This document shows positions 1-7,361 of a DNA stretch of 17,229 nt, piece after piece. The position numbers and the translations under genes were made by a program. The notes beneath the pieces were generated by a model, which worked only from the letters and a program-made list of their open reading frames with translations, was not told the DNA's origin and searched no databases. This DNA comes from Huberarchaeum crystalense [NCBI: Candidatus Huberarchaeum crystalense] (GTDB lineage: Archaea > Huberarchaeota > Huberarchaeia > Huberarchaeales), in assembly GCA_002790315.1 (NCBI GenBank), contig PFUW01000020.1:6930-24158 (forward strand), read 5' to 3'. Every line of letters begins with the position of its first letter. The stretch's first letter is position 1.

Positions 1-12
1 TTTAAATACATT

Positions 13-1146
13 ATGAATACTCAACAAAAGTTTGATTTAATTGTGCGCAACACAGAAGAGATTATAACCAAAGAAGACCTAAAAAATCTACTAAAAAACA
101 ACGAGAAACTAAATCACTATATTGGATTTGAAATTTCAGGAAAAATTCATATAGGAACTGGTTTAATGTGCATGTCAAAAGTCAAGGATTTTATGGATGC
201 AGGAGTTGATTGCGCGATTTTTTTGGCTGATTGGCATAGTTGGATAAATGACAAACTCGGTGGTGATATGGCAAAAATACAAAGTGTGGCTGTTGGATAT
301 TTTAAAGAAGGAATAAAAGCAAGTTTCAAATGTGTTGGCGGCGATCCAACTAAATTAAAATTTATTTTGGGTTCTGAACTTTACTACAATAATAATAAAT
401 ATTGGGCAACAATGGTCGAAGTTAGCAAAAACACCACATTGTCAAGAATTAATAGAAGCATAAGTATTTTGGGGCGAAAAGAAGGAGACGCAGTTGATTT
501 TGCTAAACTATTATATCCACCAATGCAAGTAGCAGACATTTTTAGTTTGGGTGTTAATTTACCTCACGCAGGACTTGATCAACGAAAAGCGCAAGTTATT
601 GGTCGTGATGTTGCACTAAAATTAAAAATAAATCCTTTGCTTAATAAAAACAGAAACAAAATAAAGCCAGTTGCTGTTCACCATCACTTAATTTTAGGTC
701 TTGGAAAGCCGCCTGTTTGGCCTGTGCCAAAAGACCGGTTACAAGAATTATGGTCATTATTGAAAATGAGCAAATCAAAGCCCAAAACATGTATATTTAT
801 TCACGATTCGCCAGAAGATATTAGAATAAAAATAAAAGAGGCGTTTTGTCCTGAAGGTGAAACAGAGTTTAACCCTCTTTTAGATTGGGTAAAATATTTG
901 ATTTTTAAAGATAAAGATTCAAAACTCCAAATAAAGAGGCCAGAAAAGTTTGGCGGAAACAAAATATACACTTCCTACAGCGATTTAGAAACAGATTTTG
1001 CGCAAAAAAATCTTCATCCTTTGGATTTAAAATTAGCTGTTGCTGAAAAAATAATTGAAATTTTGGAGCCAGCAAGAGAACATTTTAAAAAGCCAAAAGT
1101 TAAAGCAATGCTTGATGAGTTAGAAAAGATGATGATAACGCGATAA
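13..1146 (+). CDS. tyrS: Tyrosyl-tRNA synthetase, archaeal type
   Basis: Class I aminoacyl-tRNA synthetase that charges tRNA-Tyr in the cytoplasm. The Rossmann-fold signature HIGTG is at residues 46-50, in the TyrRS context YIGFEISGKIHIGTGL. The tRNA/tyrosine-pocket segment AGLDQRKAQVIGRD is at about 186-199, and KMSKS is at 251-255. The 377-aa length fits the short archaeal/eukaryotic core enzyme, which lacks the bacterial S4-like C-terminal domain. The GFExSG context and DQRKA segment favour TyrRS over the related TrpRS. The ATG at 13 follows an AT-rich TTTAAATA at the window edge, so a promoter probably lies mostly outside. The next gene begins 70 bp downstream, which allows either its own promoter or read-through. 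Confidence 0.95.
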   Translation: MNTQQKFDLIVRNTEEIITKEDLKNLLKNNEKLNHYIGFEISGKIHIGTGLMCMSKVKDFMDAGVDCAIFLADWHSWINDKLGGDMAKIQSVAVGYFKEGIKASFKCVGGDPTKLKFILGSELYYNNNKYWATMVEVSKNTTLSRINRSISILGRKEGDAVDFAKLLYPPMQVADIFSLGVNLPHAGLDQRKAQVIGRDVALKLKINPLLNKNRNKIKPVAVHHHLILGLGKPPVWPVPKDRLQELWSLLKMSKSKPKTCIFIHDSPEDIRIKIKEAFCPEGETEFNPLLDWVKYLIFKDKDSKLQIKRPEKFGGNKIYTSYSDLETDFAQKNLHPLDLKLAVAEKIIEILEPAREHFKKPKVKAMLDELEKMMITR

Positions 1147-1197
1147 GTTGTTGGATTAGAAAATACTAACATTGATGTTATAGTGTGTAAAGCGCTC

Positions 1198-1212
1198 TTA
1201 AATATTTAAAAA
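1198..1212 (+). promoter_or_regulatory. TATA-like AT-rich box before the ureohydrolase gene
   Basis: A CTTAAATATTTAAAA stretch lies 5-19 bp before the ATG at 1217. It resembles an archaeal TATA/BRE element but is closer to the start codon than the 20-25 bp seen before other genes here. It may serve another start point, or simply be an A/T-rich leader. Confidence 0.3.
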
Positions 1213-1216
1213 TCTT

Positions 1217-2029
1217 ATGGGCTTTTATCTTGATAAATCATTTTCAATTGATTTTGGTACAAAACTCGAAAGTGCGCGCAGCTTAATTCTTGGTGTTCCT
1301 TTTGATTCAACCACAACCGCAATTCCTGGTTCTCGACAAGCGCCTTTGCGAGTGCGAGAGGCATTTTTCCAAAAAGAAACTGCAAATTTAAATTTATATG
1401 ATTTAGGAAATCTTGTTTGCGTGCCTGCAAATATCACAGAAACAGGAAAACGAGTTGAATATACTCTGCGCGAAATTAGAAAAAAATCCTCTTCGCCGAT
1501 TTTTACTCTTGGTGGCGAGCATCTAATTACATATTGGACTACTAAAATTTTAGAGCCAGATATTTTGCTTGTTTTTGACGCGCACTTTGATCTGAAAGAC
1601 CAAGTCAATGGTGAAAAATATACACACTGCACTTTTTTGCGTCGAATTATAGAAGAAACAAACATCAGAATTATTGTGGTTGGGGGCCGCGCATTTGATG
1701 ATGACGAAAAATTGTTTGTTGAAAAACACAAAGAACAATTAATTTTTACAAGTTCTTTTGAAAAAATTAATGAAATTTGCAAAGATAAAAAAACATATAT
1801 CTCTGTTGATGTTGATGTTTTTGATCCTGTATTTGCACCAGGAACAGGAACTCCTGAAAGCAATGGTTTGGACACTCGTCAATTTTTTAATATTTTTGAA
1901 AATCTAAACATTGATTTGCTCGGCGGCGATGTGGTTGAGATAAATCCTTTACTTGATGACAAAGCAAACAGGACATCTGTTTTGGCTGCTGATGTTTTGT
2001 TTGAGTTGATTAAAAAGAGCCAAAAATAA
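1217..2029 (+). CDS. speB: Ureohydrolase (agmatinase/arginase family)
   Basis: Binuclear Mn enzyme of the arginase/agmatinase/formiminoglutamase superfamily, which releases urea or formamide from a guanidino-type substrate. All metal-ligand motifs are present: GGEH (H102), DAHFD (D121, H123, D125) and SVDVDVFDP (D198, D200). They are followed by the family's GTGTPE loop (209-214) and EINP at 241-244. The 270-aa length is slightly shorter than the typical 290-310, with a trimmed N-terminus. In archaea the usual member is agmatinase, which makes putrescine for polyamines, but motifs alone do not fix the substrate. In the usual HG(T/A) motif, glycine is replaced here by cysteine (THCTF, 136-140). 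The stop is followed after 1 bp by the next ATG, so it heads or joins an operon with exported proteins, an unexpected partnership. Confidence 0.85.
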   Translation: MGFYLDKSFSIDFGTKLESARSLILGVPFDSTTTAIPGSRQAPLRVREAFFQKETANLNLYDLGNLVCVPANITETGKRVEYTLREIRKKSSSPIFTLGGEHLITYWTTKILEPDILLVFDAHFDLKDQVNGEKYTHCTFLRRIIEETNIRIIVVGGRAFDDDEKLFVEKHKEQLIFTSSFEKINEICKDKKTYISVDVDVFDPVFAPGTGTPESNGLDTRQFFNIFENLNIDLLGGDVVEINPLLDDKANRTSVLAADVLFELIKKSQK

Positions 2030-2030
2030 T

Positions 2031-2990
2031 ATGGTGCGCAAATTTTTCTGTTTTTTGCTTTTAATTCTTACTTTTAGCAATATTTGTTATGCTGGTGTTT
2101 CTATTGATATTATTTCAGCACCTTTAAGTGCATCTGCTGGCGAAAATCTTCAAATTACAATTAATATTTACAGCGATGTTTATGCTGAGGGACATCTATA
2201 TTCTTATATCTATAAATATGATAAAACTAAAAATAAAACAATTTATGCTAACGAAAAAGGGTGGCAGGAAAACAGATGTGGGTTTAGTATTAATGGAAGT
2301 GAGAAAAAAGTTTTAAAAAACAATATTATAGAAAATGTTGAACCAGGAGAATATATTTATCGAGTTAGGTTTAAAGAAAAAGTAGAAGATAAAACTAAAA
2401 ACCACGATGCTGATATAAAGATAAATGTTGGTAATTATCCAGCACCAAAATCAACTTGTGAAGCAAAATTCATTGGCGAAAAATACTGTAAATTGGACAA
2501 TGTTTATCAAAAATACGAACAAAGCAATTGCAGTCAAATTGAAAAGAAAATTGAGACCTGTAACTTTGGCTGTAAAAATGGGGTTTGTAAGAGCAATACT
2601 TCAACATCTTTGGACGCAGATTTGAACAACACAACAAAAAGTGCGCGCAACTCAACCACAAACACAACAACTTCGGCGAACAATACAGATTTAAATAAGA
2701 ATAACAACACAACAAATAATAATGTAAGTAAGGGTGATGGTGTGAATAAAGACAATACAAGTAAGGGTGATGGTGTGAATAAAGACAATATCTTAGAGCA
2801 GCAAAATATAGAACAAGATGACGCTCCTTATGAAAAAAGTCAAACTATAACAAGCAGAGGCATAACTAAGAATACAGAATTACTTTCTTTATCTGCGATT
2901 TCAGGTATGTTTTCCCAAACTAGCAATCTTTCATTGCTTGGAATGGTTGTTGTTTTGGCTATTATTGGAATAATTTTGTGGAAAATATAG
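2031..2990 (+). CDS. Exported Cys-rich protein with Asn/Thr linker and C-terminal membrane anchor
   Basis: I do not recognise a named family. Residues 1-21 form a signal peptide (MVRK, a hydrophobic core, and a likely cut after CYA). Residues 22-135 look like an all-beta, Ig-like extracellular domain ending in a typical GEYIYRVRF strand. Six cysteines lie within residues 143-186 (143, 153, 167, 177, 181, 186), enough for three disulphides. Residues 190-255 are an Asn/Ser/Thr-rich linker with many N-X-S/T sequons, including two copies of SKGDGVNKDN. Residues 301-317 are a hydrophobic anchor ending in WKI. The topology is that of a surface protein tethered by its C-terminus. It begins 1 bp after the ureohydrolase stop, and the next gene follows 13 bp later. 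Confidence 0.85.
   Translation: MVRKFFCFLLLILTFSNICYAGVSIDIISAPLSASAGENLQITINIYSDVYAEGHLYSYIYKYDKTKNKTIYANEKGWQENRCGFSINGSEKKVLKNNIIENVEPGEYIYRVRFKEKVEDKTKNHDADIKINVGNYPAPKSTCEAKFIGEKYCKLDNVYQKYEQSNCSQIEKKIETCNFGCKNGVCKSNTSTSLDADLNNTTKSARNSTTNTTTSANNTDLNKNNNTTNNNVSKGDGVNKDNTSKGDGVNKDNILEQQNIEQDDAPYEKSQTITSRGITKNTELLSLSAISGMFSQTSNLSLLGMVVVLAIIGIILWKI
2727..2792 (+). repeat. 33-bp in-frame tandem duplication in linker
   Basis: Two 33-bp units (2727-2759 and 2760-2792) agree at 31 of 33 positions and encode SKGDGVNKDN followed by T or I. They lie in the low-complexity linker of the exported protein. Near identity at synonymous positions suggests a recent duplication. Confidence 0.9.
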
Positions 2991-3003
2991 GTGTAATAAA
3001 TAT

Positions 3004-3552
3004 ATGGTTATAGAAGCACAAATTATGCAGGATTTTGCAGGACGAAATAGCGAATCTTTAAATGGTTTTGCAGAAAAAATTATTGATGAAATAAAAAAGC
3101 AAATGCTTGATATAAACTTTAAGAAAATAGATATAAGTAAGCCAAAACAAGATGAGAAAACAAAGCTTTTTTTTGTTACTGTTGTTTTAACTGTCAGCGC
3201 CGAACGAATTTCTGATATTTTTAAATTTTACTCCTTTTCTTTGTGGGGTCCAATGTTTATTGATGTTTTATCTCCTATAAAATATGATCTTACCTTAGAC
3301 GAAATGCAAGAAGTTTTTAATATTAACTCCCAAATTATAACTCAAAACACAACCCATCTTTTGCAACAAACGCAACAATCTTCTATATTACAAACCAATA
3401 ACTCAAATAATAATAATAGTAATGCAAACACTAAAACCACAACGCAGACAGATAACTCATATAATAATAGTAATGCAAACACTAAAACCACAACCCTGAC
3501 TAATGAAACAATTATTGACGCGCACACAAAAAAAGATAAAATACCCAAATAA
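3004..3552 (+). CDS. Small protein of unknown function with Asn/Thr-rich tail
   Basis: Not recognised. There is no signal peptide or membrane segment, so the product is probably cytoplasmic although both operon neighbours are exported. Residues 1-115 appear to be one alpha/beta domain: a helix around 18-36, a strand around 55-66 (KLFFVTVVLTVS), then FKFYSFSLWGPMFIDVL and a predicted helix LTLDEMQEVF (96-105). The segment WGPxxIDVLxPIKxDLTLDEMQ looks like a conserved core. Residues 116-182 are low complexity, rich in Gln, Asn and Thr, with a duplicated NNSNANTKTTT unit and a basic end. It lies 13 bp after the upstream gene and 3 bp before the next, so co-expression is likely. Confidence 0.75.
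   Translation: MVIEAQIMQDFAGRNSESLNGFAEKIIDEIKKQMLDINFKKIDISKPKQDEKTKLFFVTVVLTVSAERISDIFKFYSFSLWGPMFIDVLSPIKYDLTLDEMQEVFNINSQIITQNTTHLLQQTQQSSILQTNNSNNNNSNANTKTTTQTDNSYNNSNANTKTTTLTNETIIDAHTKKDKIPK
3411..3494 (+). repeat. 51-bp period repeat in Asn/Thr tail
   Basis: A 33-nt stretch beginning TAATAATAGTAATGC at 3411-3443 recurs exactly at 3462-3494, a period of 51 bp (17 codons). It encodes NNSNANTKTTT twice and keeps frame. Confidence 0.9.
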
Positions 3553-3555
3553 TAT

Positions 3556-4794
3556 ATGAGACACAAAATTTTGCTTTTAGGTTTGGCAATTTTAATACTT
3601 TTCACTCCTGTTTTTGCTGCTGATGAAGACTCTGTAAAATTTAATGCATATACTGGCAGCACTTTTGAAAAAAATCGCGCAATTTTCGATGTGTTTACCC
3701 AAGAGTCAGCGAGCGCATGCTTTTATATTTTGGATAATTTTTCTATCAAAGAAATTTCTGAAAAAATTAATCAAACCAGATATAGGGTCGATTTAAAAAA
3801 TTTAACAACAGGAAAACACAAAATATTGTTTACTTGTTATTTTAACAGCAAAAATTATTCAACAAACCCATATAATTTTGAAATATATCCTATTTTTTGC
3901 GGCGACGGAATTTGCAGTTCAGGAGAAACACCTCAAAGTTGTCCTGCTGATTGCGGCTCACCCTATCGCAAAATAGGAGATGTGTGCTATTCAGATGAGT
4001 CTTGCGAGAGCAAGCACTGTGTTCACGGATTTTGCAGAGAAAATAAATGGGCTGCGGGTGATGGTTTTTGCGATAAAAACATTGGCGAAAATTGCGAAAA
4101 TAGCCCAAAAGATTGTGGTGTTTGTCCTAAAATTAAATATAGAATTTACTCTTCAACTATGTCTGTTCAACCATTTTGCAAAGAAGAAAGTGTTTGTATT
4201 GATGTGAGCGAATTAAATGTAGAACTTATTATAGATAATAATATGTCTTATAGTATAAATAAATATAGTATTTGTTTTAATGCGAGCGAAGGAAGTCATA
4301 TTTTTACTCTAAAAAAAGAACAATTCTTGTCTATTTCTGATGTATTTAATGTAATTGAATGTGATAAAAAAATTATTTTTGGATATTTATGCAGTAAATA
4401 TGCTTGGCCACTTGTCGCGCTTTTTGCTTTGTTGTCAGCATTTATTGTTTGGATGCTTTTAAATCCACGCTTTTTTATGCCAAAGTATGAAAAAGGAGAA
4501 GGTGCGCGCGCCAACCTCCAACACTTTATTAACAGTGCATTAAGATCGCTTTCAGAAGAAGAAATTGTTAATTTAGCGCGAGAAAAAGGATGGCAGATTA
4601 GTGATGTTGCGTCAGCAGTTAAAAATGTAGTTATGCAGCGTGATTTTAAACGATTTTTATTTGGCGGCGCTGTTTTTATTACACTTATTTTAATTGTTTT
4701 TTTGCTTGGTGTTTGCGATTTTTACTGGGTGCCTGCAGCTGTTTGTGTAGTTTCAGTAGCAACTTTGATTAAACAAAGAAGTCTTTATTTTTAA
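3556..4794 (+). CDS. Exported Cys-rich, multi-pass membrane-anchored protein
   Basis: Unnamed family. Residues 1-21 form a signal peptide (MRHK, hydrophobic core, VFA). The extracellular part contains a beta-rich domain (about 23-112) and a CGDGICSSGETPQSCPADC module at 115-133. A Cys-rich stretch with C144, C150, C155 and C160 follows, then a second GDGFC...DC module at about 169-190. These resemble the widespread CGDGxCxxGE...CPxDC disulphide-rich, acidic (possibly Ca-binding) repeats of surface proteins. A membrane helix spans about 283-302. A cytoplasmic loop follows with a short helical motif (EEEIVNLAREKGWQISDVASAV, about 334-355), and one or two further membrane helices lie at about 367-405. 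The gene starts 3 bp after the preceding stop and is the last of the operon. It may be a sensor or adhesin; no enzyme motif is visible. Confidence 0.85.
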   Translation: MRHKILLLGLAILILFTPVFAADEDSVKFNAYTGSTFEKNRAIFDVFTQESASACFYILDNFSIKEISEKINQTRYRVDLKNLTTGKHKILFTCYFNSKNYSTNPYNFEIYPIFCGDGICSSGETPQSCPADCGSPYRKIGDVCYSDESCESKHCVHGFCRENKWAAGDGFCDKNIGENCENSPKDCGVCPKIKYRIYSSTMSVQPFCKEESVCIDVSELNVELIIDNNMSYSINKYSICFNASEGSHIFTLKKEQFLSISDVFNVIECDKKIIFGYLCSKYAWPLVALFALLSAFIVWMLLNPRFFMPKYEKGEGARANLQHFINSALRSLSEEEIVNLAREKGWQISDVASAVKNVVMQRDFKRFLFGGAVFITLILIVFLLGVCDFYWVPAAVCVVSVATLIKQRSLYF

Positions 4795-4833
4795 TTGTGC
4801 TGCTTTTAAAAATAAATCAATTTATGTCTTAAT

Positions 4834-4868
4834 TATATACTTGTTTTTATATTTATATATTTGTTTTT
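4834..4868. repeat. AT-rich 20-bp period repeat between operons
   Basis: TATATACTTGTTTTT at 4834 recurs as TATATATTTGTTTTT at 4854 (14 of 15 matching). It lies in the 157-bp gap between the exported-protein operon and uL15, which otherwise holds AT-rich, TATA-like sequence and no gene I can see. Confidence 0.5.
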
Positions 4869-4920
4869 GAGATAATTCTAAAATTTATAACATCTGTAAT
4901 AAAACACAAACTCTACACAA

Positions 4921-4951
4921 AACTTTTTATAAACTTTTATAACAAAAGTTT
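4921..4951 (+). promoter_or_regulatory. Promoter with inverted repeat abutting the uL15 start codon
   Basis: A TATA-like TTTATAAA lies at 4926-4933, its centre about 23 bp before the ATG, which suggests a leaderless or near-leaderless transcript. AAACTTTT (4931-4938) and AAAAGTTT (4944-4951) form an exact 8-bp inverted repeat with a 5-bp spacer, ending one base before the ATG. It could be an operator or chance AT symmetry. Confidence 0.5.
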
Positions 4952-5368
4952 ATGGCAACAATAAACAGAAAAGTTAGAAAAGCGCGCGGAAAGCGCGGAG
5001 GAAGGGGGCAAGGAAAAAAACAACGCGGAAAAGGAACGCAAGGTGGTTGTGGGTTGGCTGGTTTAAACAAATGGAAACTTGGAACTACTTTAAAATATGC
5101 TCCTGATCATTTTGGAACATGGGGGGTTGCGCGCAGAACAAAACACATGTGTGGCATTAATCTTTATCAAATAACCCAAAAACTAAAATATTTTGAGAAT
5201 AAAAAAGCATTGGAAACCGAGGTACTTGATTTAACTTCTACAAAATATGACAAAGTTCTCAGTTTGGGGGATGTTCCAAAAGGCATTAAAAAAATCATTA
5301 CTCATGCTGTTTCAGATAAAGCAAAAACAAAGTTAAATGAAGCCGGCATTGAAGTTGTGATTGGGTAA
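4952..5368 (+). CDS. rpl15: Large ribosomal subunit protein uL15
   Basis: Archaeal uL15, a 50S protein that threads a basic N-terminal extension into 23S rRNA. The N-terminus shows the family's Gly/Arg-rich tail (RGKRGGRGQGKKQRGKGTQGG at about 12-32). This is followed by the archaeal/eukaryotic segment LKYAPDHFGTWGV (about 47-59) and a C-terminal alpha/beta domain with LGDVPKGIKKIITHAVSDKA. At 138 aa it is a normal archaeal length. It is directly followed by secY with a 4-bp gap, the standard archaeal arrangement at the end of the spc ribosomal operon, but no other spc gene precedes it here. The ATG at 4952 is the only sensible start. Confidence 0.95.
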   Translation: MATINRKVRKARGKRGGRGQGKKQRGKGTQGGCGLAGLNKWKLGTTLKYAPDHFGTWGVARRTKHMCGINLYQITQKLKYFENKKALETEVLDLTSTKYDKVLSLGDVPKGIKKIITHAVSDKAKTKLNEAGIEVVIG

Positions 5369-5372
5369 TTTT

Positions 5373-6701
5373 ATGTCTAATTTTCTTGCAACAATTATGC
5401 CGACTGTTAGCGCGCCAAAAGGAAAAACATCTTTGAAAGAGAAATTTATGTGGATTTTTATAGTTTGCGCAATTTATGTAATTTTAGGAAGTATTCCTCT
5501 TATAGGCCTTGCAGAGGGAGTATATACTCAGTTTGAGCTTTTGCAAATCTTAACAGCATCAAGTATTGGGACTATTTTAACTTTAGGTATTATTCCTATT
5601 ATTGATGCGTCCATTCTTTTGCAGATTTTGTTAGGTATGAAGTTTATATCTATTGATGTTTCTACTTCTCAAGGAAAAGCACAATTAGGCGCACTTCAAA
5701 AAGTATTGGCAATATTTTTCGCGCTCGCATTTTCTTTAGTTTTTGTTGTTACTGGTATACTATCTCCTGCGCAAGGGATTCCGCAAGTTTTTTTATTTAT
5801 TCAGATTTTTATGGGTGCAATCCTTGTAATTTTTCTTGACGAAATTATTACAAAATGGGGTTTTGGAAGTGGAATAGGTTGGTTTATTTTGCTGGGTGTG
5901 GCGCAAGAAGCTATATATAGGGGATTTAATATTTTTGAAGTTGTGGGTTTAAATCTTGGAGATGTTGTTAAATATATTGGAAATCTGGTTGCAGGCAATA
6001 TTGGCGAAATTGATTTGCTTTTTCCCATTATATTTACTTTGGTTATTTTCGCAGTTGTAAACTTTGCGCAGTTATTGCGAGTAGAAGTTCCGTTGTCATA
6101 TAATCAATTTGCTAGCGGCCACAGCTGGAAATTAAAATTTATATATACAAGCAACATTCCTGTAATTTTTGCTTCAATTATTATAGCTGAAATGGGATTA
6201 GTATTTAATACAATAGCAAACCATTCAACAGATATTATTCAGCAAATATTTAGTGGACTTCACTGGTTTGTATCTATCCCCCCATCTTTTATTACTCACG
6301 CACTGTCAGGTACAGCATCCACAACAATGTATATGCAATCTTTTTCTCATATTTTGTTATATGTGGTGTTATCTGCTATGATGGCTTTGTTGTGGTTGGA
6401 AATGACTGCTGCAAGCACACCATCAGGAGTTGCATCTCAAATCCACAAAGCAGGAATGAGCATCGGAGGTTTTAGAAGAGATCCGCGCATTATTGAAGCG
6501 AGGTTGACAAATTACATACCTTATCTTGCTGCAATGGGTGGTGCTTTTGTTGGCTTGCTTGCTGCGTTTGCTAATTTAACTGGTGCATATGGCGGAGGTA
6601 CAGGCATTTTGTTGGCAGTTATGATTGTTTTTCAGCTTTATGAATATCTTATCCATCAGCATGCAGAAGAATTCCTTCCTTTGTTGCGGAAGAAGTTTTG
6701 A
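5373..6701 (+). CDS. secY: Preprotein translocase subunit SecY (Sec61 alpha)
   Basis: Pore-forming subunit of the Sec translocon, which passes signal-peptide proteins across the membrane and inserts membrane proteins. About ten hydrophobic helices are present. Recognisable blocks are the plug region IPLIGLAEG, the cytoplasmic loop LRVEVPLSYNQ...LKFIYTSNIPVI, and the late-helix block AYGGGTGILLAVMIVFQLYEYL near the C-terminus. I place the start at the ATG at 5373 (442 aa), 4 bp after the uL15 stop. The frame also opens from a TTG at 5361 overlapping uL15, but the ATG fits the family N-terminus and local spacing. SecE and Sec61-beta are not in the window. The exported proteins at 2031, 3556, 7362 and 10934 are its natural clients. 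Confidence 0.96.
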   Translation: MSNFLATIMPTVSAPKGKTSLKEKFMWIFIVCAIYVILGSIPLIGLAEGVYTQFELLQILTASSIGTILTLGIIPIIDASILLQILLGMKFISIDVSTSQGKAQLGALQKVLAIFFALAFSLVFVVTGILSPAQGIPQVFLFIQIFMGAILVIFLDEIITKWGFGSGIGWFILLGVAQEAIYRGFNIFEVVGLNLGDVVKYIGNLVAGNIGEIDLLFPIIFTLVIFAVVNFAQLLRVEVPLSYNQFASGHSWKLKFIYTSNIPVIFASIIIAEMGLVFNTIANHSTDIIQQIFSGLHWFVSIPPSFITHALSGTASTTMYMQSFSHILLYVVLSAMMALLWLEMTAASTPSGVASQIHKAGMSIGGFRRDPRIIEARLTNYIPYLAAMGGAFVGLLAAFANLTGAYGGGTGILLAVMIVFQLYEYLIHQHAEEFLPLLRKKF

Positions 6702-6726
6702 AATTGTGGTTTGAAGACAAACTTAA

Positions 6727-6781
6727 AAAATAGTTTGTGTTGATATTACTGATGTGTTGATTTAATATGTCAAACTATTTT
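6727..6781. repeat. 11-bp inverted repeat downstream of secY
   Basis: AAAATAGTTTG (6727-6737) and CAAACTATTTT (6771-6781) are exact reverse complements with a 33-bp loop. The loop side holds a direct repeat TGTGTTGAT at 6736 and 6753. It may be a transcript-end hairpin for the uL15-secY unit, though the loop is long for a classical terminator. Confidence 0.5.
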
Positions 6782-6793
6782 GAATTTGCATCA

Positions 6794-6810
6794 AAAGAAA
6801 AAAGAAAAAA
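6794..6810 (-). terminator. T-rich terminator after initiator tRNA
   Basis: Read on the minus strand, this is a run of T tracts broken by single Cs, beginning 22 bp beyond the tRNA 3' end. That is the usual archaeal intrinsic termination signal. Confidence 0.5.
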
Positions 6811-6831
6811 TACACAGCATCAACATAAACA

Positions 6832-6906
6832 TAGCGGGGAATGGACTTGAACCATTGACCTTCGGGTTATGGGCCCGACGAGCACTCCATGCTGCTCCAC
6901 CCCGCT
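6832..6906 (-). tRNA. Initiator tRNA-Met (CAU)
   Basis: On the minus strand the cloverleaf closes fully. The acceptor AGCGGGG pairs with CCCCGCT, the D-stem GAGC with GCTC, the anticodon stem TCGGG with CCCGA, and the T-stem AATGG with CCATT. A73 is the discriminator. Initiator identity comes from the A1:U72 end pair and the three consecutive G:C pairs flanking the anticodon loop. The loop is CCCATAA: anticodon CAU with C at position 33 instead of the near-universal U33. CCA is not encoded (the base after A73 is T), so it must be added by the CCA enzyme. It is divergent from hjc across 53 bp. Confidence 0.95.
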
Positions 6907-6959
6907 TTTATTTAAATTGTTGTGCATCTTATAATTTTTTTATAATTTTTATAAAAATT
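6907..6959. promoter_or_regulatory. Divergent promoter region of tRNA-iMet and hjc
   Basis: A 53-bp spacer made mostly of A and T with several TATAA/TTATAA motifs. CTTATAATTTT near 6930 is about 25 bp from the tRNA 5' end. TTTTTATAATTTTTATAAAA ends a few bases before the hjc ATG. Both genes probably take their TATA boxes from this shared stretch. Confidence 0.5.
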
Positions 6960-7334
6960 ATGTGGCAATATCAAAAAGGTGTGACTTTTGAAAGGCAATT
7001 ATTCAAGCGATTTTGGGATTCTGGTTGGGCTGCTATGCGCGCAGCTGGTTCAGGAGACAAAAAAGTCCCTGATATTATTGCAGGAAATGGAAAAAAGCTT
7101 ATAATTGTAGAATGCAAAACAATTAACGACGACCATATTTATTTGAAAAAAGATGATGTTGAAAAGTTGATTTTGTTTGGCTTGCGAATTAAAGCCTGGC
7201 CACTTATTTGTGTAAAGTTCAAGGGCAACCCTGAGATATTTTATGCAATTGAGGATTTGCAATATACCAAAAATAACTGCTGCAAACTTAGTGTCCAACA
7301 AAAAGGCCTTTCATTTGATGAGATAAACTATTAA
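6960..7334 (+). CDS. hjc: Holliday junction resolvase Hjc
   Basis: Archaeal structure-selective endonuclease that cleaves four-way DNA junctions in recombination and fork repair. It works as a homodimer with a PD-(D/E)xK fold. The catalytic residues are in place: E11 (KGVTFERQLFKRFW), D38 (VPDII), and E51 with K53 (IVECKT). The conserved RAAGSG loop (27-32) precedes D38. At 124 aa it matches the usual 120-140. An open frame continues upstream to 6780, but it runs through the initiator tRNA, so the ATG at 6960, giving MWQYQKGVTFERQL, is the right start. The C-terminal tail after about residue 100 (YTKNNCC...) is not part of the recognisable core. Confidence 0.93.
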   Translation: MWQYQKGVTFERQLFKRFWDSGWAAMRAAGSGDKKVPDIIAGNGKKLIIVECKTINDDHIYLKKDDVEKLILFGLRIKAWPLICVKFKGNPEIFYAIEDLQYTKNNCCKLSVQQKGLSFDEINY

Positions 7335-7338
7335 TTAT

Positions 7339-7346
7339 TTTAAATA
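7339..7346 (+). promoter_or_regulatory. TATA box before the transglutaminase-like gene
   Basis: TTTAAATA is centred about 20 bp before the ATG at 7362, within a 27-bp gap after hjc. It suggests a separate, near-leaderless transcript. Confidence 0.45.
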
Positions 7347-7361
7347 AGTACAAAAAATATT

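Noticed and set aside
1225-1875. 216-codon open frame antisense to the ureohydrolase
   Set aside because: A shadow of a gene with all catalytic motifs on the plus strand; its translation shows no domain and no plausible start context.
2470-2788. Two minus-strand frames opposite the exported protein's linker
   Set aside because: They are mirror translations of repetitive Asn/Thr codons and lie opposite a well-supported gene.
5361-5372. TTG start for secY overlapping uL15
   Set aside because: The ATG at 5373 gives the expected SecY N-terminus and lies 4 bp after the uL15 stop. The four extra residues have no support.
6780-6959. 60-codon N-terminal extension of the hjc frame
   Set aside because: It runs antisense through the complete initiator tRNA, and the translated residues have no place in the Hjc family. 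The ATG at 6960 gives the normal N-terminus.
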